A stretch of DNA of 64,000 bases from Pontibacter amylolyticus (GCF_014638845.1 NZ_BMFP01000001.1:62001-126000); one strand, 5' to 3'. Positions 39,370 through 48,259 are shown, numbered from the stretch's first letter. The notes: generated by a model not told the origin, from the sequence alone. Made by a program: numbers and translations.

Positions 39370-40503
39370 ATGAAAAAAATATTGATGACAGCCATGGCAG
39401 CCGTAAGCGTTCAGGTTGCTGTCGCTCAGAACTCGGCCGTGAACAGTGCCGTGCTAAACCACAAGAACGGCACGCTGGACAAAGCGCTGGCTGACATTAA
39501 CAAGGCAACTGAGCACAAAAAGACACAGGATAAAGCAAAGACCTGGTTCTACCACGGTGTGATCAATCAGGACCTGATCGGTCACCCGATCTATGGCAAA
39601 CTGGCTACTGAGAAAACGCCGGAAGTGGCGCTTGCCTCATTTAACAAAACGCTGGAAATTGACGGTGAAAACGGTCAGTTCGGTAAAATGGTGCCTGAGC
39701 GTATGGAGATGCTGTATGGCCAGATCCTGAACCAGGCGGTGGAATTCCACAACAGCCAGGACTGGGACAACGCCATCGCCAAGTATGACATGGCTTCTAT
39801 GGTGAATCCTAAGGATACAACAGCCGTGCTTTATGCTGCTTACGCTTCGACTGCCAAGCAGGACTATGCCTCAGCGGTGAAGTATTATGATAAGTTGATC
39901 AGCATTGGTCACACAACGGAAGATGTATACAAAAACAAAATTCAGTTGCAGCAGGCCATTGAAGCACCGGATGATGTGGTAATGGCGTCTATCGCTGCTG
40001 GTCTGGAGAAGCATCCGAACAGCGTATACCTGATGCAGGAAGAACTGCGTTACTACCTGAAAAACGACCGTGCTGACGAAGCGATGGCTAAGCTTGACAA
40101 AGCGATCGAAGCCGACCCTAAAAATGCCAGCCTGTATGCCGTTCGTGGTAACCTGCAAGAGCGCAAAGGAAACATCGACGAGGCTTACAATAACTACAAG
40201 AAAGCTGTAGAGGTAGATCCAAACAACTTCGACGGATTCTTTAACCTGGGCGTACTGGAGTATAACAAGGGCAGCGAGTTCAACAACAAAGCTGCTAAGA
40301 TGGACTACGCTACTTACAAGAAGAAAGGTCCGGCATTGGAGAAGCAGGCCATAAAGCACTACGAAGCTTCATTGCCATACTTTGAGAAAGCCCTTGAGAT
40401 TCAGCCAGAAGATCAGGCCACACTTGCCAACCTGCAGCGTGTATATACGCGCCTGAAGCGTACGGCTGATGCGGAGAGAATCGGCAAGAAACTGAAGAAC
40501 TAA
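39370..40503 (+). CDS. Exported tetratricopeptide-repeat protein
   Basis: 377 residues with a signal peptide (MKKILMTAMAAVSVQVAVAQ). At least five TPR motifs follow (for example about 130-165, 210-245 and 255-290, with DPKNASLYAVRGNLQERKGN and DPNNFDGFFNLGVLEYNKG). It should act in the periplasm as a protein-binding scaffold; partner unknown. Preceded by an A-rich spacer without Shine-Dalgarno and followed by a strong terminator. Confidence 0.85.
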   Translation: MKKILMTAMAAVSVQVAVAQNSAVNSAVLNHKNGTLDKALADINKATEHKKTQDKAKTWFYHGVINQDLIGHPIYGKLATEKTPEVALASFNKTLEIDGENGQFGKMVPERMEMLYGQILNQAVEFHNSQDWDNAIAKYDMASMVNPKDTTAVLYAAYASTAKQDYASAVKYYDKLISIGHTTEDVYKNKIQLQQAIEAPDDVVMASIAAGLEKHPNSVYLMQEELRYYLKNDRADEAMAKLDKAIEADPKNASLYAVRGNLQERKGNIDEAYNNYKKAVEVDPNNFDGFFNLGVLEYNKGSEFNNKAAKMDYATYKKKGPALEKQAIKHYEASLPYFEKALEIQPEDQATLANLQRVYTRLKRTADAERIGKKLKN

Positions 40504-40530
40504 TCTGATAGCATAAGCTTAAGAGAAGAG

Positions 40531-40560
40531 AAAGGGAGTCCAAAATAGACTCCCTTTCTT
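40531..40560 (+). terminator. Terminator after the TPR gene
   Basis: Stem AAAGGGAGTC (40531-40540) / GACTCCCTTT (40548-40557), loop CAAAATA, followed by CTT. Confidence 0.85.
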
Positions 40561-40753
40561 ATTGCCATCTGTGTTATTTAACATAATATAAATTATAAGA
40601 CTGATTATATACGAGTATTTATACTCTACAATAAGTGTCACTGATAATATACTTTATGTTAAGTAGATGTATTTTTAATTCTAAACCAGAAATCGATTAC
40701 AGAATGTCGGAAATGACAGGATATTGTACATGGTGGCTACACGGTAACCTACT

Positions 40754-40909
40754 TTAGTATCTATAAGGGACTTTGAAGTTAACAAACTGTCTGTTGAACG
40801 CCTCTGTCACTTCCGAATGGTTAAGCCCTGATTCTATCATCTGTTCACGCAGCTGTCTGGGTACGCCTCTGGCTATCTCGGGCCAGTAAACCAGTATGAA
40901 AATTCTTAC
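40754..40909 (-). pseudogene. Possible remnant or very small ORF in an otherwise gene-free spacer
   Basis: Within the 410-bp spacer 40561-40971 the minus strand is open for 51 codons and reads like real protein: VYWPEIARGVPRQLREQM, then IESGLNHSEVTEAFNRQFVN, ending KVPYRY. The only in-frame ATG is at 40840 (28 residues). The frame has no good start further up (TAA at about 40912), so it may be the tail of a lost gene or a small gene with a rare start. I cannot name it. The remaining spacer is AT-rich with nothing else I can support. Confidence 0.3.
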
Positions 40910-40916
40910 TTAACAT

Positions 40917-40947
40917 AAAAAAAGTAGCCAGATGTATCACCTGGCTA
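40917..40947 (-). terminator. Terminator of the holin-like gene (minus strand)
   Basis: On the minus strand TAGCCAG / CTGGCTA (7 bp) with a 9-nt loop is followed by C and a run of seven T. It lies 25 bp past the stop at 40972. Confidence 0.8.
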
Positions 40948-40971
40948 TTTCCTCTATACCTGTTATGGGTC

Positions 40972-41406
40972 TTAAACGATCACAATCGTATTTGCTTCGA
41001 CTATCGTGGACTGAGCAAAATACTGCTCGAGTTTCGGCTGATTATCAAGGCTGGCGTACTCTTCGTCTCCACCTCTTGCCCAGCCCAGCACCGCCAGGGC
41101 GATGGCCGTTGCGATGGCTATAACGAAAGCAGGCCACCAGCCGTCTACCTTGAAATTACGCACCAGCATGTCTACCAGTTTGATCATCAGTGCCGTAACG
41201 ATCAGGCCGATAATGGCTTCAAGCAGAAAAAAAGACACCAGGTTAAGCACGCCGCGCAGCAACCAGCCGATCGTTGCATTGAACAGACCGATCAGAAAAG
41301 CCACCCAAAGCGCTGTCAGAAAGCTCTTCACGTGCACCTGCGGCAGCGCGTATGACAATAAGAGAATGACACCGGCGCTTACTAATAAGTTGAGTAAAAA
41401 GTCCAT
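40972..41406 (-). CDS. Four-helix membrane protein of the phage-holin IV family (YvlD-like)
   Basis: 144 residues with four hydrophobic helices (about 4-24, 30-50, 58-80, 90-110) and a short charged tail. It matches the four-TM holin superfamily IV/YvlD group, which in free-living bacteria is chromosomal and not tied to lysis. Function is unknown. Monocistronic: own terminator downstream and a gap to msrA upstream. Confidence 0.8.
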   Translation of the reverse strand: MDFLLNLLVSAGVILLLSYALPQVHVKSFLTALWVAFLIGLFNATIGWLLRGVLNLVSFFLLEAIIGLIVTALMIKLVDMLVRNFKVDGWWPAFVIAIATAIALAVLGWARGGDEEYASLDNQPKLEQYFAQSTIVEANTIVIV

Positions 41407-41495
41407 AGTTTGTTTGTTTTAGTGACATTTTTTTGTCCTAATACGCATACAAACTTTAATGGATATTCGGCGGTGGAATTTCGAAGTTGTTTAGC

Positions 41496-42191
41496 CTAGG
41501 GTTGCTGTTTTAAATAGCCGTCTTTCAGCTTGTTACGGAAAGAATCCTCGAACTTTAAAACCTTAGGCCTGGCAATGGATACGACATAGGGGTCGTCGGG
41601 ATTGTTGCGGTAATAATCCTGGTGGTAATCTTCGGCAATCCAAAATTTGCCTGCCGGTTTGATTTCAGTCACAATCTTGTTGCGGAATGTACCCGCATCC
41701 TCCAGTGCGCGAATGTAATTAGTGGCCTGACTCCGCTGCTTCTCATCATGATAGTAAATGGCGGATCGGTACTGCTTGCCTACATCGGGGCCCTGGCGAT
41801 TCAATGTAGTCGGATCGTGCGTGGCGAAGAACACCTCCAGCAACTCCTTGTAAGAAATGACGTTTGGCCTGTACCAGATGCGCACCGCCTCGGCATGACC
41901 CGTTCTACCGTTGCTTACCTGCTCATAGGTAGGTTGCTCCTCTCTCCCACCGGTATAGCCGGACTCTACGCGGTCCACTCCCTTTAGTCTTTCGAAATAA
42001 GCCTCCGTACACCAGAAACATCCACCGGCAAAAGTAGCTTTGCTGAGCCCAACAGTATCCGGACTGTCACCGTAACTGTAGGCGCTTTGCTGTAAATAAG
42101 TTCGCTGCTCTCCTCCGGATTCTGTGCACATCCAAAGCAGGAGTAAAAGAGGGAACAAAAGAAAGGTATATTTCCGAACCATACGCCACAA
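41496..42191 (-). CDS. msrA: Peptide-methionine (S)-S-oxide reductase, exported
   Basis: 231 residues. An N-terminal hydrophobic signal (about 8-21, ending LWMC) suggests export, perhaps as an atypical lipoprotein; start may be the second Met (42182). The catalytic motif GCFWC (about 56-60) carries the nucleophilic Cys, and the conserved GYTGG, HAEAVRI and FWIAEDYHQDY blocks follow. It repairs oxidised methionine in envelope proteins. No MsrB domain is fused. The envelope location is inferred. Confidence 0.92.
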   Translation of the reverse strand: MWRMVRKYTFLLFPLLLLLWMCTESGGEQRTYLQQSAYSYGDSPDTVGLSKATFAGGCFWCTEAYFERLKGVDRVESGYTGGREEQPTYEQVSNGRTGHAEAVRIWYRPNVISYKELLEVFFATHDPTTLNRQGPDVGKQYRSAIYYHDEKQRSQATNYIRALEDAGTFRNKIVTEIKPAGKFWIAEDYHQDYYRNNPDDPYVVSIARPKVLKFEDSFRNKLKDGYLKQQP

Positions 42192-42273
42192 GCCTTATTA
42201 TTGGCTACGCTAATTTAACCGCGTTGGATGGGTTTTGTTGAAAAAATTCAGCAATCCCCTCCCGGGTTATCAT

Positions 42274-43287
42274 TTACCCGTTATCCGGTGCCTGAATCGC
42301 ATGCTTTTTATCGGCGATCACTTTGTCCAGGTCCCATTCCACCCGCTTTTTGAGAGGCGCCCGCCGCACGTTACAGTCTGATTTGGTGCAGATCGGACAG
42401 GATACTTCCACACAAGGGTCGGTATGAATAAAGAGCTCAATATCAGGATCGATCTGTTCCCGCACAAGCGCCCCAACGGCCTCCACTTCTTCGTGCGCCT
42501 CCAGCACGGTGAGGTACCAGGGCACAGTCAGGTGACAGTCTATGTGCAATGTGTTGCCGTACTTGATCACGCGCAGGTTGTGAATATCGATCCAGTTTTC
42601 GCGCCGGTTATCGTTCAGTACCCGTACAATGCGCTTCAGTAATTCATAGTCAGCCTCATCCATAATCCCTGCCAGCGAGGCCCGCAGGATACGATAGCCT
42701 GTGTAACAGATGAAGGCACCGAATAGAATGGCCACCGCACTGTCCAGCCATACCTGTCCGGTCAGGTATAGCAGTAGCAGGCCGATCAGTATACCTGCCG
42801 TAGAATAGGCATCGGTTTTGAGGTGCTTGCCACCGGCCACCAGTACCATGGAATTGGCGCTGTTGCCTCGGCGCTCAGTTACGTAACCAACTATGAAATT
42901 GATGATACCCGAAATGGCGATCAGGTATATACCTGAATCGAGCCTGGAAATGACCTGTGGCTCAAACAGGTTGTAAAAGGATTTAAGAATAATGGCCCCT
43001 CCTGCCACCAGAATCAAAGAGCCCTCCAGGGTGGCGGCAACAAACTCTATCTTGCCGTGCCCATAGGGGTGGTTGAGATCTTTCGGTCGCGCAGAAAGCA
43101 CCAGGCTGTAAAGTGAAAACCCACCGGCCACCACATTGATAATGGACTCTAAGGCATCGGTGAGAATCGCATTGGAGTTGGTCAGATAATAGGCCAGGAA
43201 CTTGGCAAAAAGCAGCAACACACCCACTACCAGCACAAGTAGTTGCATGCGTACGTTCTCGCTTTGCTGCGGCGGCATTTTATTCAT
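42274..43287 (-). CDS. Cation diffusion facilitator transporter with C-terminal Cys cluster
   Basis: About 337 residues from ATG 43287 (a longer frame starts at 43347 but its first residues are not CDF-like). Six membrane helices fill about 15-215. Marks are ILTDALESIINVVAGG in TM2 and HPYGHGKIEFVAA after it. The C-terminal cytoplasmic domain (about 220-300) is the usual ferredoxin-like metal sensor. It ends with CVEVSCPICTKSDC, four Cys in C-x4-C-x2-C-x4-C, an extra likely metal site. The TM2 metal-site residues are D/E/N rather than the usual D..D pair, so substrate (Zn, Fe or Mn) is open. Confidence 0.87.
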   Translation of the reverse strand: MNKMPPQQSENVRMQLLVLVVGVLLLFAKFLAYYLTNSNAILTDALESIINVVAGGFSLYSLVLSARPKDLNHPYGHGKIEFVAATLEGSLILVAGGAIILKSFYNLFEPQVISRLDSGIYLIAISGIINFIVGYVTERRGNSANSMVLVAGGKHLKTDAYSTAGILIGLLLLYLTGQVWLDSAVAILFGAFICYTGYRILRASLAGIMDEADYELLKRIVRVLNDNRRENWIDIHNLRVIKYGNTLHIDCHLTVPWYLTVLEAHEEVEAVGALVREQIDPDIELFIHTDPCVEVSCPICTKSDCNVRRAPLKKRVEWDLDKVIADKKHAIQAPDNG

Positions 43288-43407
43288 TGCAGATAACTGG
43301 ATTCCGGCAGGTGCATGGCACACCGTCCTATACCTTACAAGATACAAGGTACAGGCGCCTGAGACAAACTTAATGTAAAATAGTGGGTAGAAAGGCGGCC
43401 AGTTAAC

Positions 43408-43689
43408 CTAGCTCAGTGTGTCTGTCAGATCAAGCCAATTTGGATTCATGGACTCCACCAGACGCAGATGTTCCTCGGGGCCGGACGATTTGATGCGCTG
43501 TTCACGCACCCGTGCTATTTCTTCCAGATCGTAGTGCTCGTAATACACCAGTTTGGCCTGACTGGAAGGGCCATCTTTGGCAGCCATTTGCCGGAGCAGG
43601 TCCTCAGAGACGCCAATGAACAGCTGTGGCAGGGACTGATCGCCCATGATGTATACATAGAAGTGATTGATGTGCTGGTTTGGCTGCAT
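43408..43689 (-). CDS. GIY-YIG domain protein, degenerate
   Basis: 93 residues from ATG 43689. The pattern YVYIMGD...LFIGV replaces GIY...YIG; REQRIK and NPNWLDL are the later conserved blocks. This is the small UPF0213/endonuclease-like group, often orphan genes in Bacteroidota. The Tyr of YIG is Phe, so nuclease activity is doubtful. It lies between the CDF and STAS-like genes on the same strand. Confidence 0.75.
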   Translation of the reverse strand: MQPNQHINHFYVYIMGDQSLPQLFIGVSEDLLRQMAAKDGPSSQAKLVYYEHYDLEEIARVREQRIKSSGPEEHLRLVESMNPNWLDLTDTLS

Positions 43690-43736
43690 AGCAAAGGTGA
43701 GTTTGTAACAAGGTATACGAAAGAAGATATACCTGG

Positions 43737-44147
43737 TTAGGAAGCCTGCAGCCACTGGCGGGCATCCTCTGGAAGGAAGAAAGTACGCATGGCAATACCG
43801 GAGCTACTGTCCACCGTGTTGTCAATCTCAAGCTGCGTGAAGAATTCATAGGAATACACCCAGGCAAAAGACTGCACGCCTGCTTCTCGCAAACCGGGTA
43901 TCCATACCTTGCCCATCCATTTGGTGTCCCCCGAATGGCCTGTCACCTTCGAGTTGTCATTCAGGATTTTGGTGATCTTATATTCATGCACATAATCAAG
44001 GATTTTCATACACCCCGCATGCCCTTTTGCTGAGTCCAGCCAGCCCTGCCAGTCAGATAGCAACAGTTTTTCTCCTGCATTCACCCTGATTTCAAGGTAA
44101 TCGCTGCTGTGCACCAATTGTTCTTTATTTTCATGTACATGGAACAT
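43737..44147 (-). CDS. STAS/SpoIIAA-like hypothetical protein, paralogue A
   Basis: 136 residues, soluble, with no signal peptide. The pattern (beta strand near 16-30, helix, KILNDNSKV strand, then FAWVYSYEFFTQLEI and a C-terminal FFLPEDARQWL) resembles single-domain STAS/SpoIIAA-like proteins of Bacteroidota. Function is unknown; such proteins have been linked only loosely to regulation. It is divergent from a related gene at 44316, and the two share the DNS/DSS, FA-V and DA-x-W marks. Confidence 0.6.
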   Translation of the reverse strand: MFHVHENKEQLVHSSDYLEIRVNAGEKLLLSDWQGWLDSAKGHAGCMKILDYVHEYKITKILNDNSKVTGHSGDTKWMGKVWIPGLREAGVQSFAWVYSYEFFTQLEIDNTVDSSSGIAMRTFFLPEDARQWLQAS

Positions 44148-44315
44148 AGCGATCGTTTGGATTATCCTTTTCTTGTATTTTTCTACACAATCGATTGACT
44201 TAAAGTTACTTATGCCGGGCTATTCATTTAATTATCCTACTTATAAATCTTTAAATGTAAAGCTTATTGAACTATAGCACCTCTAATTTTCATTGTACTG
44301 ATACAGCCTCTTCAC

Positions 44316-44747
44316 TTGAAAACATACATGAAGCAATATAGAGACAATTATTGCCAAATCAGCTACGACCCTAACTCCAATCAGGTATACCTGAAATGGC
44401 TCCTTCCTCCAGATGAGCAGGCACTCCTGTGCAGCTACGAAAAGGGCCTTGATATGGCCATTTCGAATCAGGCTGCGAGTTGGGTGACTGATAGCAGCAT
44501 TGGGTTTCAGGTAGATATATCGATGCAGCACGCCCTGGCCCAACTGGCAGCCAGCCGGTTACAGCAAACTTCGCTGAAGCGGTTTGCACGTGTTACGCCC
44601 ATTGATGTATTCCAGGAAATTGTCACGCACAAAATATGCAATCACATCAACGACTTGAGCACAAAGCGAATCGAATTCGAGGTTTTTCATGACCCGAAAG
44701 ACGCCCAGACCTGGGGTACGCTGGCAAGTCATTTATGCGTAAATTGA
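44316..44747 (+). CDS. STAS/SpoIIAA-like hypothetical protein, paralogue B
   Basis: 143 residues (start may be the second Met, 44328). It opens YRDNYCQISYDPNSNQVYLKW, then WVTDSSIGF, LKRFARVTPIDVFQEIV and FEVFHDPKDAQTW. The order of these blocks parallels the divergent gene at 43737, so the two look like diverged paralogues. No enzyme motif is seen. The 168-bp gap between them must hold both promoters; TAATTTTC (one mismatch to TAnnTTTG) lies at 44286. Confidence 0.6.
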   Translation: MKTYMKQYRDNYCQISYDPNSNQVYLKWLLPPDEQALLCSYEKGLDMAISNQAASWVTDSSIGFQVDISMQHALAQLAASRLQQTSLKRFARVTPIDVFQEIVTHKICNHINDLSTKRIEFEVFHDPKDAQTWGTLASHLCVN

Positions 44748-44780
44748 ATTCCGAAACTAAAGCAAACCAAAGCTGAACAC

Positions 44781-45044
44781 ATGACACTTGGACCCAAATT
44801 AGTCGAAAAGCTTGACAAACTGTACGCACCCGACAGTAAGCTCGACCAGCACTACAATGGGAAGGACCTGACTTTTATCACCAACGAAAATGGCGAGGCG
44901 GTTACCTTGTTTATAGGCAAACGCCTGGAAGACGGTGCGATCTCAGGGGAGCGCTATGTGCGTAAGATCGTGCGCGATAACAAAACCGGCAAAGTAGTGC
45001 GCAGCCACTGGGACCTGAAGGGAAAAGTCACCAGAAGCACCTGA
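44781..45044 (+). CDS. Small conserved hypothetical protein
   Basis: 87 residues, highly charged and Lys/Asp-rich, no signal peptide or membrane helix. Blocks such as DLTFITNENGEAVTLFIGKR and GERYVRKIVRDNKTGKVV suggest a small beta-rich fold. I recall similar short proteins in Hymenobacteraceae but no assigned function. It lies just 2 bp from the convergent gene at 45047. Confidence 0.6.
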   Translation: MTLGPKLVEKLDKLYAPDSKLDQHYNGKDLTFITNENGEAVTLFIGKRLEDGAISGERYVRKIVRDNKTGKVVRSHWDLKGKVTRST

Positions 45045-45046
45045 TT

Positions 45047-45247
45047 CTACAGTTCCTGCATGTCAAAATCTTTCCCGCGGCCATACCGGATCAGGTCGTT
45101 CAGCATGAACACGTCCAGCGTATGCAGGTCTTTCACCAGAAAGCTGCCTTCTTCGGGGATGTCCAGCACCTGAAACTCGAAGCGCTCGCCGTAATTCTCC
45201 ATCACATACTTTTTCCCTTTCCGAAGGTTGTCAAACGATATGGCCAT
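45047..45247 (-). CDS. Small conserved hypothetical protein
   Basis: 66 residues from ATG 45247. It reads MAISFDNLRKGKKYVMENYG, then FEVLDI-like and FLVKDLHTLDVFMLNDLIRYG. The pattern looks like a small SH3-like beta barrel, a guess. Similar proteins occur in Pontibacter/Hymenobacter relatives, function unknown. It is convergent with 44781 and divergent from truC. Confidence 0.6.
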   Translation of the reverse strand: MAISFDNLRKGKKYVMENYGERFEFQVLDIPEEGSFLVKDLHTLDVFMLNDLIRYGRGKDFDMQEL

Positions 45248-45314
45248 GCTGTGTCTTCTCCTAAGATTTTCGGCAAGTATAGGCAGCTTTCCGTTCAATT
45301 CTTACCAGATAGGC

Positions 45315-45322
45315 TATCTTTG
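45315..45322 (+). promoter_or_regulatory. -7 promoter box before truC
   Basis: TATCTTTG matches TAnnTTTG and lies 17 nt before the GTG start at 45340. No firm -33 box. Confidence 0.5.
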
Positions 45323-45339
45323 CTGAAAAATAATTTAAC

Positions 45340-46083
45340 GTGCTAGAGATCATATACGAGGACGAAAGCTATGTAGCGGTGAACAAACCAAATGGTTTGC
45401 TGGTGCACCGCACGCGCATTGCAGAAGAGAAAAAAGAGTTCGCTCTCCAGATGCTGCGCGACCAGCTAGGCTACCAAGTATACGCAGCTCACCGGCTCGA
45501 TCGCGGCACTTCGGGCGTGCTCCTCTTTGCAAAAAATCCGGAAGCCGTTACACCCATGGTAAAGGCCTTTGAAGAAAAGCAGGTGGACAAGGCATACTAT
45601 GCCATCGTGCGCGGCTATACCCCTGAAAAGGATACGATCGACAGTCCCATCCGCCCCGATAAAGACCACAAGCACAAGGCTCCTCAGGATGCCGTGACGC
45701 AATACGAGCGCCTGGCTACGGTAGAGCTGCCTATACCTGTCGGCCGCTACAGCACGGCCCGCTACTCGCTGGTGAAGGTGGAGCCCGAAACGGGGCGCAT
45801 GCACCAGATCCGGAAGCATTTTGCACACATCAGGCATTACATTGTGGGCGATAAGCGGCACGGCGACTGGCGACACAACCAGATGTTCCGGGAACAACTC
45901 GAGTCCCCGTTCATGCTGCTGCACTCGGCCTCGCTGGCATTTGCCCACCCTTTCCACAAAGGCTTCATTGAGATAAAAGCGCCACTACCACAACACTTTG
46001 AGCGCTTGTGCCTGCAGTTCGGCTGGAAGGAGGCATTGCTAAAAGAGGGGTTTGAAGACGTGTCGGTTTCAGGTATGGCGTAG
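45340..46083 (+). CDS. truC: tRNA pseudouridine synthase, TruC-like (RluA family)
   Basis: 247 residues starting at GTG 45340. The active-site block HRLDRGTSGVLLFAKN (Asp about 53) is that of the RluA family; the short length, no S4 domain, and NKPNGLLVHR near the start fit TruC, which makes pseudouridine-65 in tRNA. Closely related RluA-type enzymes are possible. Its 3' end overlaps the convergent gene at 46069 by 15 bp. Confidence 0.88.
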   Translation: MLEIIYEDESYVAVNKPNGLLVHRTRIAEEKKEFALQMLRDQLGYQVYAAHRLDRGTSGVLLFAKNPEAVTPMVKAFEEKQVDKAYYAIVRGYTPEKDTIDSPIRPDKDHKHKAPQDAVTQYERLATVELPIPVGRYSTARYSLVKVEPETGRMHQIRKHFAHIRHYIVGDKRHGDWRHNQMFREQLESPFMLLHSASLAFAHPFHKGFIEIKAPLPQHFERLCLQFGWKEALLKEGFEDVSVSGMA

Positions 46084-46425
46084 CATCTGGTTCACCATTT
46101 CGAGCTGCAGTTGAGCTACAAAGGCATTGCGGGAATCGGCGTTTAGGACGGTGAGTAAATAGGCCATACGGGACATGCGCCAGTCCTGCACCACTTCCCC
46201 GTTTCTGGAGCGATAAACTACTTTGAAGTTCTCATGGAGGGGCACATGCATGCAATTACACACCTCCGTGGCCCGCTTTACCGCCTCACTTAGCTCCTGC
46301 AGATTTTGGCAGCCTTGCTGCTCGAGCAGGTCGCTGGCGTAGCAGGTCAGGTTGCTCTCGGCCAGGCTATCAACAAAGCTATCGATTGGACTATGGATGC
46401 TGAGATGGTCGATGGTCATTAACAT
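46069..46425 (-). CDS. Hypothetical protein with weak DinD/BRO-N-like resemblance
   Basis: 118 residues, no signal. The stretch WRMSRMAYLLTVLNADSR...VAQLQLEM recalls the helix block of DNA-damage-inducible protein D and phage antirepressors (..SRxAYLL..N.D....VA.AQ), but the match is loose. I do not assign a function. Its 3' end overlaps truC by 15 bp. Confidence 0.5.
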   Translation of the reverse strand: MLMTIDHLSIHSPIDSFVDSLAESNLTCYASDLLEQQGCQNLQELSEAVKRATEVCNCMHVPLHENFKVVYRSRNGEVVQDWRMSRMAYLLTVLNADSRNAFVAQLQLEMVNQMLRHT

Positions 46426-46454
46426 GGCATTCGGCTTAAAGTTCTATTTCACTT

Positions 46455-47387
46455 TTATACGCTGGCTGTCTTGCGCTGATGCAGTTCCCTGAGTCGCTCC
46501 ATCAGGCCCCGCTCCTCCTCCGAGAGATGAACTGGTAGCTGCACTTCTATCTTTACGTACAAATCTCCGTGCTGGTCTGCTTTGCCGTATACGGACATCC
46601 CCTTTCCGCGCAGGCGCAGGGTCTTGCCATTCTGTGTGCCGGCTGGTATTTTAAGCCTCAACTTACCGGTCAGTGTACTGACGTGCTCCTCCCCTCCCAA
46701 TATGGCGGTATACATGTCGAGGCTCAGCTTCGTGTGCAGATCATCCCCCTGTCGCTCAAAGCCCGGAAGAGGCTGCACCTGCACCCGTATGTACAGGTCA
46801 CCGGCCGTGCCGCCCGCCATGGCAGGGCCTCCTTTGCCCTTGATCTTGAGCACCTGACCGTCCGCCACGCCCGGCTTTGTCGTGATCCGAAGCTGCTGGC
46901 CGTTGACGGTTAGCAAACGGGAGGTACCAGTGTAGGCTTCCTGCAGGGTGATGAGCATCTCGGCTTCATAGTCCTGGCCTTTGGGCGCCCGCCTGCCGGA
47001 GCGGAAACCACCGCCCTGCTGCGCGAAACCTCCTCCGAAGAACTGCTCGAAGAAATCAGAAAAACCGCTTCCTCCTCCGAACATATCCCCCATGTCGCCT
47101 TCGTAGTAAGTGCCGCCCCCCCCGCCGGGTCTTCCCTGGTGGGGTCCGCCCTGCTGCTGGAAATGCCGCCAGTTGGCACCCAGTTCGTCGTACTGCTTGC
47201 GCTTCTGTTCATCTCCCAGCACTTCGTAGGCCTCACTGATGTCCTTGAACTTCTCTTCGGCTGCTTTGTCGCCTTTGGTTTTATCCGGGTGATACTTCTT
47301 GGCTAAAGCACGGTAGGCCTTTTTGATATCGGCCTGGGAGGCAGACTTCTCTACGCCCAGTATCTTGTAATAGTCCTTGTAGTCCAT
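46455..47387 (-). CDS. cbpA: DnaJ-type co-chaperone without zinc finger (CbpA-like)
   Basis: 310 residues from ATG 47387. The J domain (1-68) has the HPD motif in [10 protein letters not shown] and opens [14 protein letters not shown] Gly/Phe-rich linker (about 72-130) follows, then the C-terminal client-binding domains (about 140-300). The CxxCxGxG zinc repeats of DnaJ are missing, which defines the CbpA group. It works with DnaK. A long AGGTATAAA cluster lies upstream (47395-47460). Confidence 0.92.
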   Translation of the reverse strand: MDYKDYYKILGVEKSASQADIKKAYRALAKKYHPDKTKGDKAAEEKFKDISEAYEVLGDEQKRKQYDELGANWRHFQQQGGPHQGRPGGGGGTYYEGDMGDMFGGGSGFSDFFEQFFGGGFAQQGGGFRSGRRAPKGQDYEAEMLITLQEAYTGTSRLLTVNGQQLRITTKPGVADGQVLKIKGKGGPAMAGGTAGDLYIRVQVQPLPGFERQGDDLHTKLSLDMYTAILGGEEHVSTLTGKLRLKIPAGTQNGKTLRLRGKGMSVYGKADQHGDLYVKIEVQLPVHLSEEERGLMERLRELHQRKTASV

Positions 47388-47462
47388 GCACGTAAAGGTA
47401 TAAAGGTCAGCTACAGGTATAAAACGCAAACCTGCACCAGGGGTTAAGCAGGTATAAAACAA

Positions 47463-47492
47463 ATAAGCACCGCCCCGGGAGGCAGTGCTTAT
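47463..47492 (-). terminator. Terminator after the YqaE-fusion gene (minus strand)
   Basis: ATAAGCAC (47463-47470) / GTGCTTAT (47485-47492) with an inner GCC/GGC pair; on the minus strand it is followed by TTTGTTTTAT. Confidence 0.75.
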
Positions 47493-47515
47493 GGTGTCTA
47501 AAAAATGTCTGAACG

Positions 47516-48118
47516 TTAGATGGTGTCTGTCACGACGAGCAGTGCGTAGATCACACCCGGAATCCAGAAGAGTAGCGTCAGGATAAGGCTGATCCAGAAC
47601 TGCGTGCCTATACCTACGTGCAGGAACACGGCCAATGGAGGAAGTAATACAGCCAGGATGATCTTAATGATGCTCAGATCACCACCGCGGCGGTCTTGCT
47701 TCAGGGCTTCACGAACCTCTTTCTTAAACTCCTTCTTCTCTAATTTGGTCATACTGGCAAGGCGCTCTTTTGCCATGGCCAGGGCCTCTGCTTCAGTCAT
47801 TGTTACCTCTTCGGTGGTAGGTGCTATCGGGGCAACTTTAGGAGCTGGCGCCACAGGGGCGGCAGGTACGGCGGCGCTTGCCTCCAGCATTGGCTCCGCT
47901 ACTGCTTTTTCAGCGGCTTTCTCTTCGGCTGCAGCCATGGCAACTTCACTCAATGATAGCTCAGGAGCTACTTCCTGCTTTGCTGCGGGCTTCTTCAAGT
48001 CATGGTAAGGTGCCTGCTTGTGGCCAGCAAACTCGTAGTACTTGGCTGAGCTACAGGCGAACATCAGTTGCGCGGCTATCAGAACAAATACCAGGTTAAG
48101 TAAACTTTTAATCTTCAT
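47516..48118 (-). CDS. Lipoprotein fused to a YqaE/Pmp3 two-helix tail
   Basis: 200 residues. A lipoprotein signal ([14 protein letters not shown], Cys about 22) leads a long Ala/Pro/Glu-rich linker (about 45-115), a basic helix (about 118-145), then a Pmp3/YqaE domain (about 155-200, with [16 protein letters not shown] and [13 protein letters not shown]). Pmp3 proteins are normally 50-residue membrane peptides linked to salt and cold stress. The fusion is known from Bacteroidota databases in my memory, role unproven. How a lipidated N-terminus and two inner-membrane helices sit in one chain is unclear. Confidence 0.8.
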   Translation of the reverse strand: MKIKSLLNLVFVLIAAQLMFACSSAKYYEFAGHKQAPYHDLKKPAAKQEVAPELSLSEVAMAAAEEKAAEKAVAEPMLEASAAVPAAPVAPAPKVAPIAPTTEEVTMTEAEALAMAKERLASMTKLEKKEFKKEVREALKQDRRGGDLSIIKIILAVLLPPLAVFLHVGIGTQFWISLILTLLFWIPGVIYALLVVTDTI

Positions 48119-48259
48119 AGTTTTAGGATTTTAAGGTATTAAAATAAAAAGATTGATCCCAGGTTAAGGGCAAGTGCTATATGGAGAGATAGTGCTCTAG
48201 TTATATGCAAAACTCTTCATATATAACTTACAGTACTGTATTCCAACATATTTTGTTCT

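Noticed and set aside
40972..41406. Prophage lysis gene (holin)
   Set aside because: No other phage gene is nearby; the family is chromosomal in many free-living bacteria.
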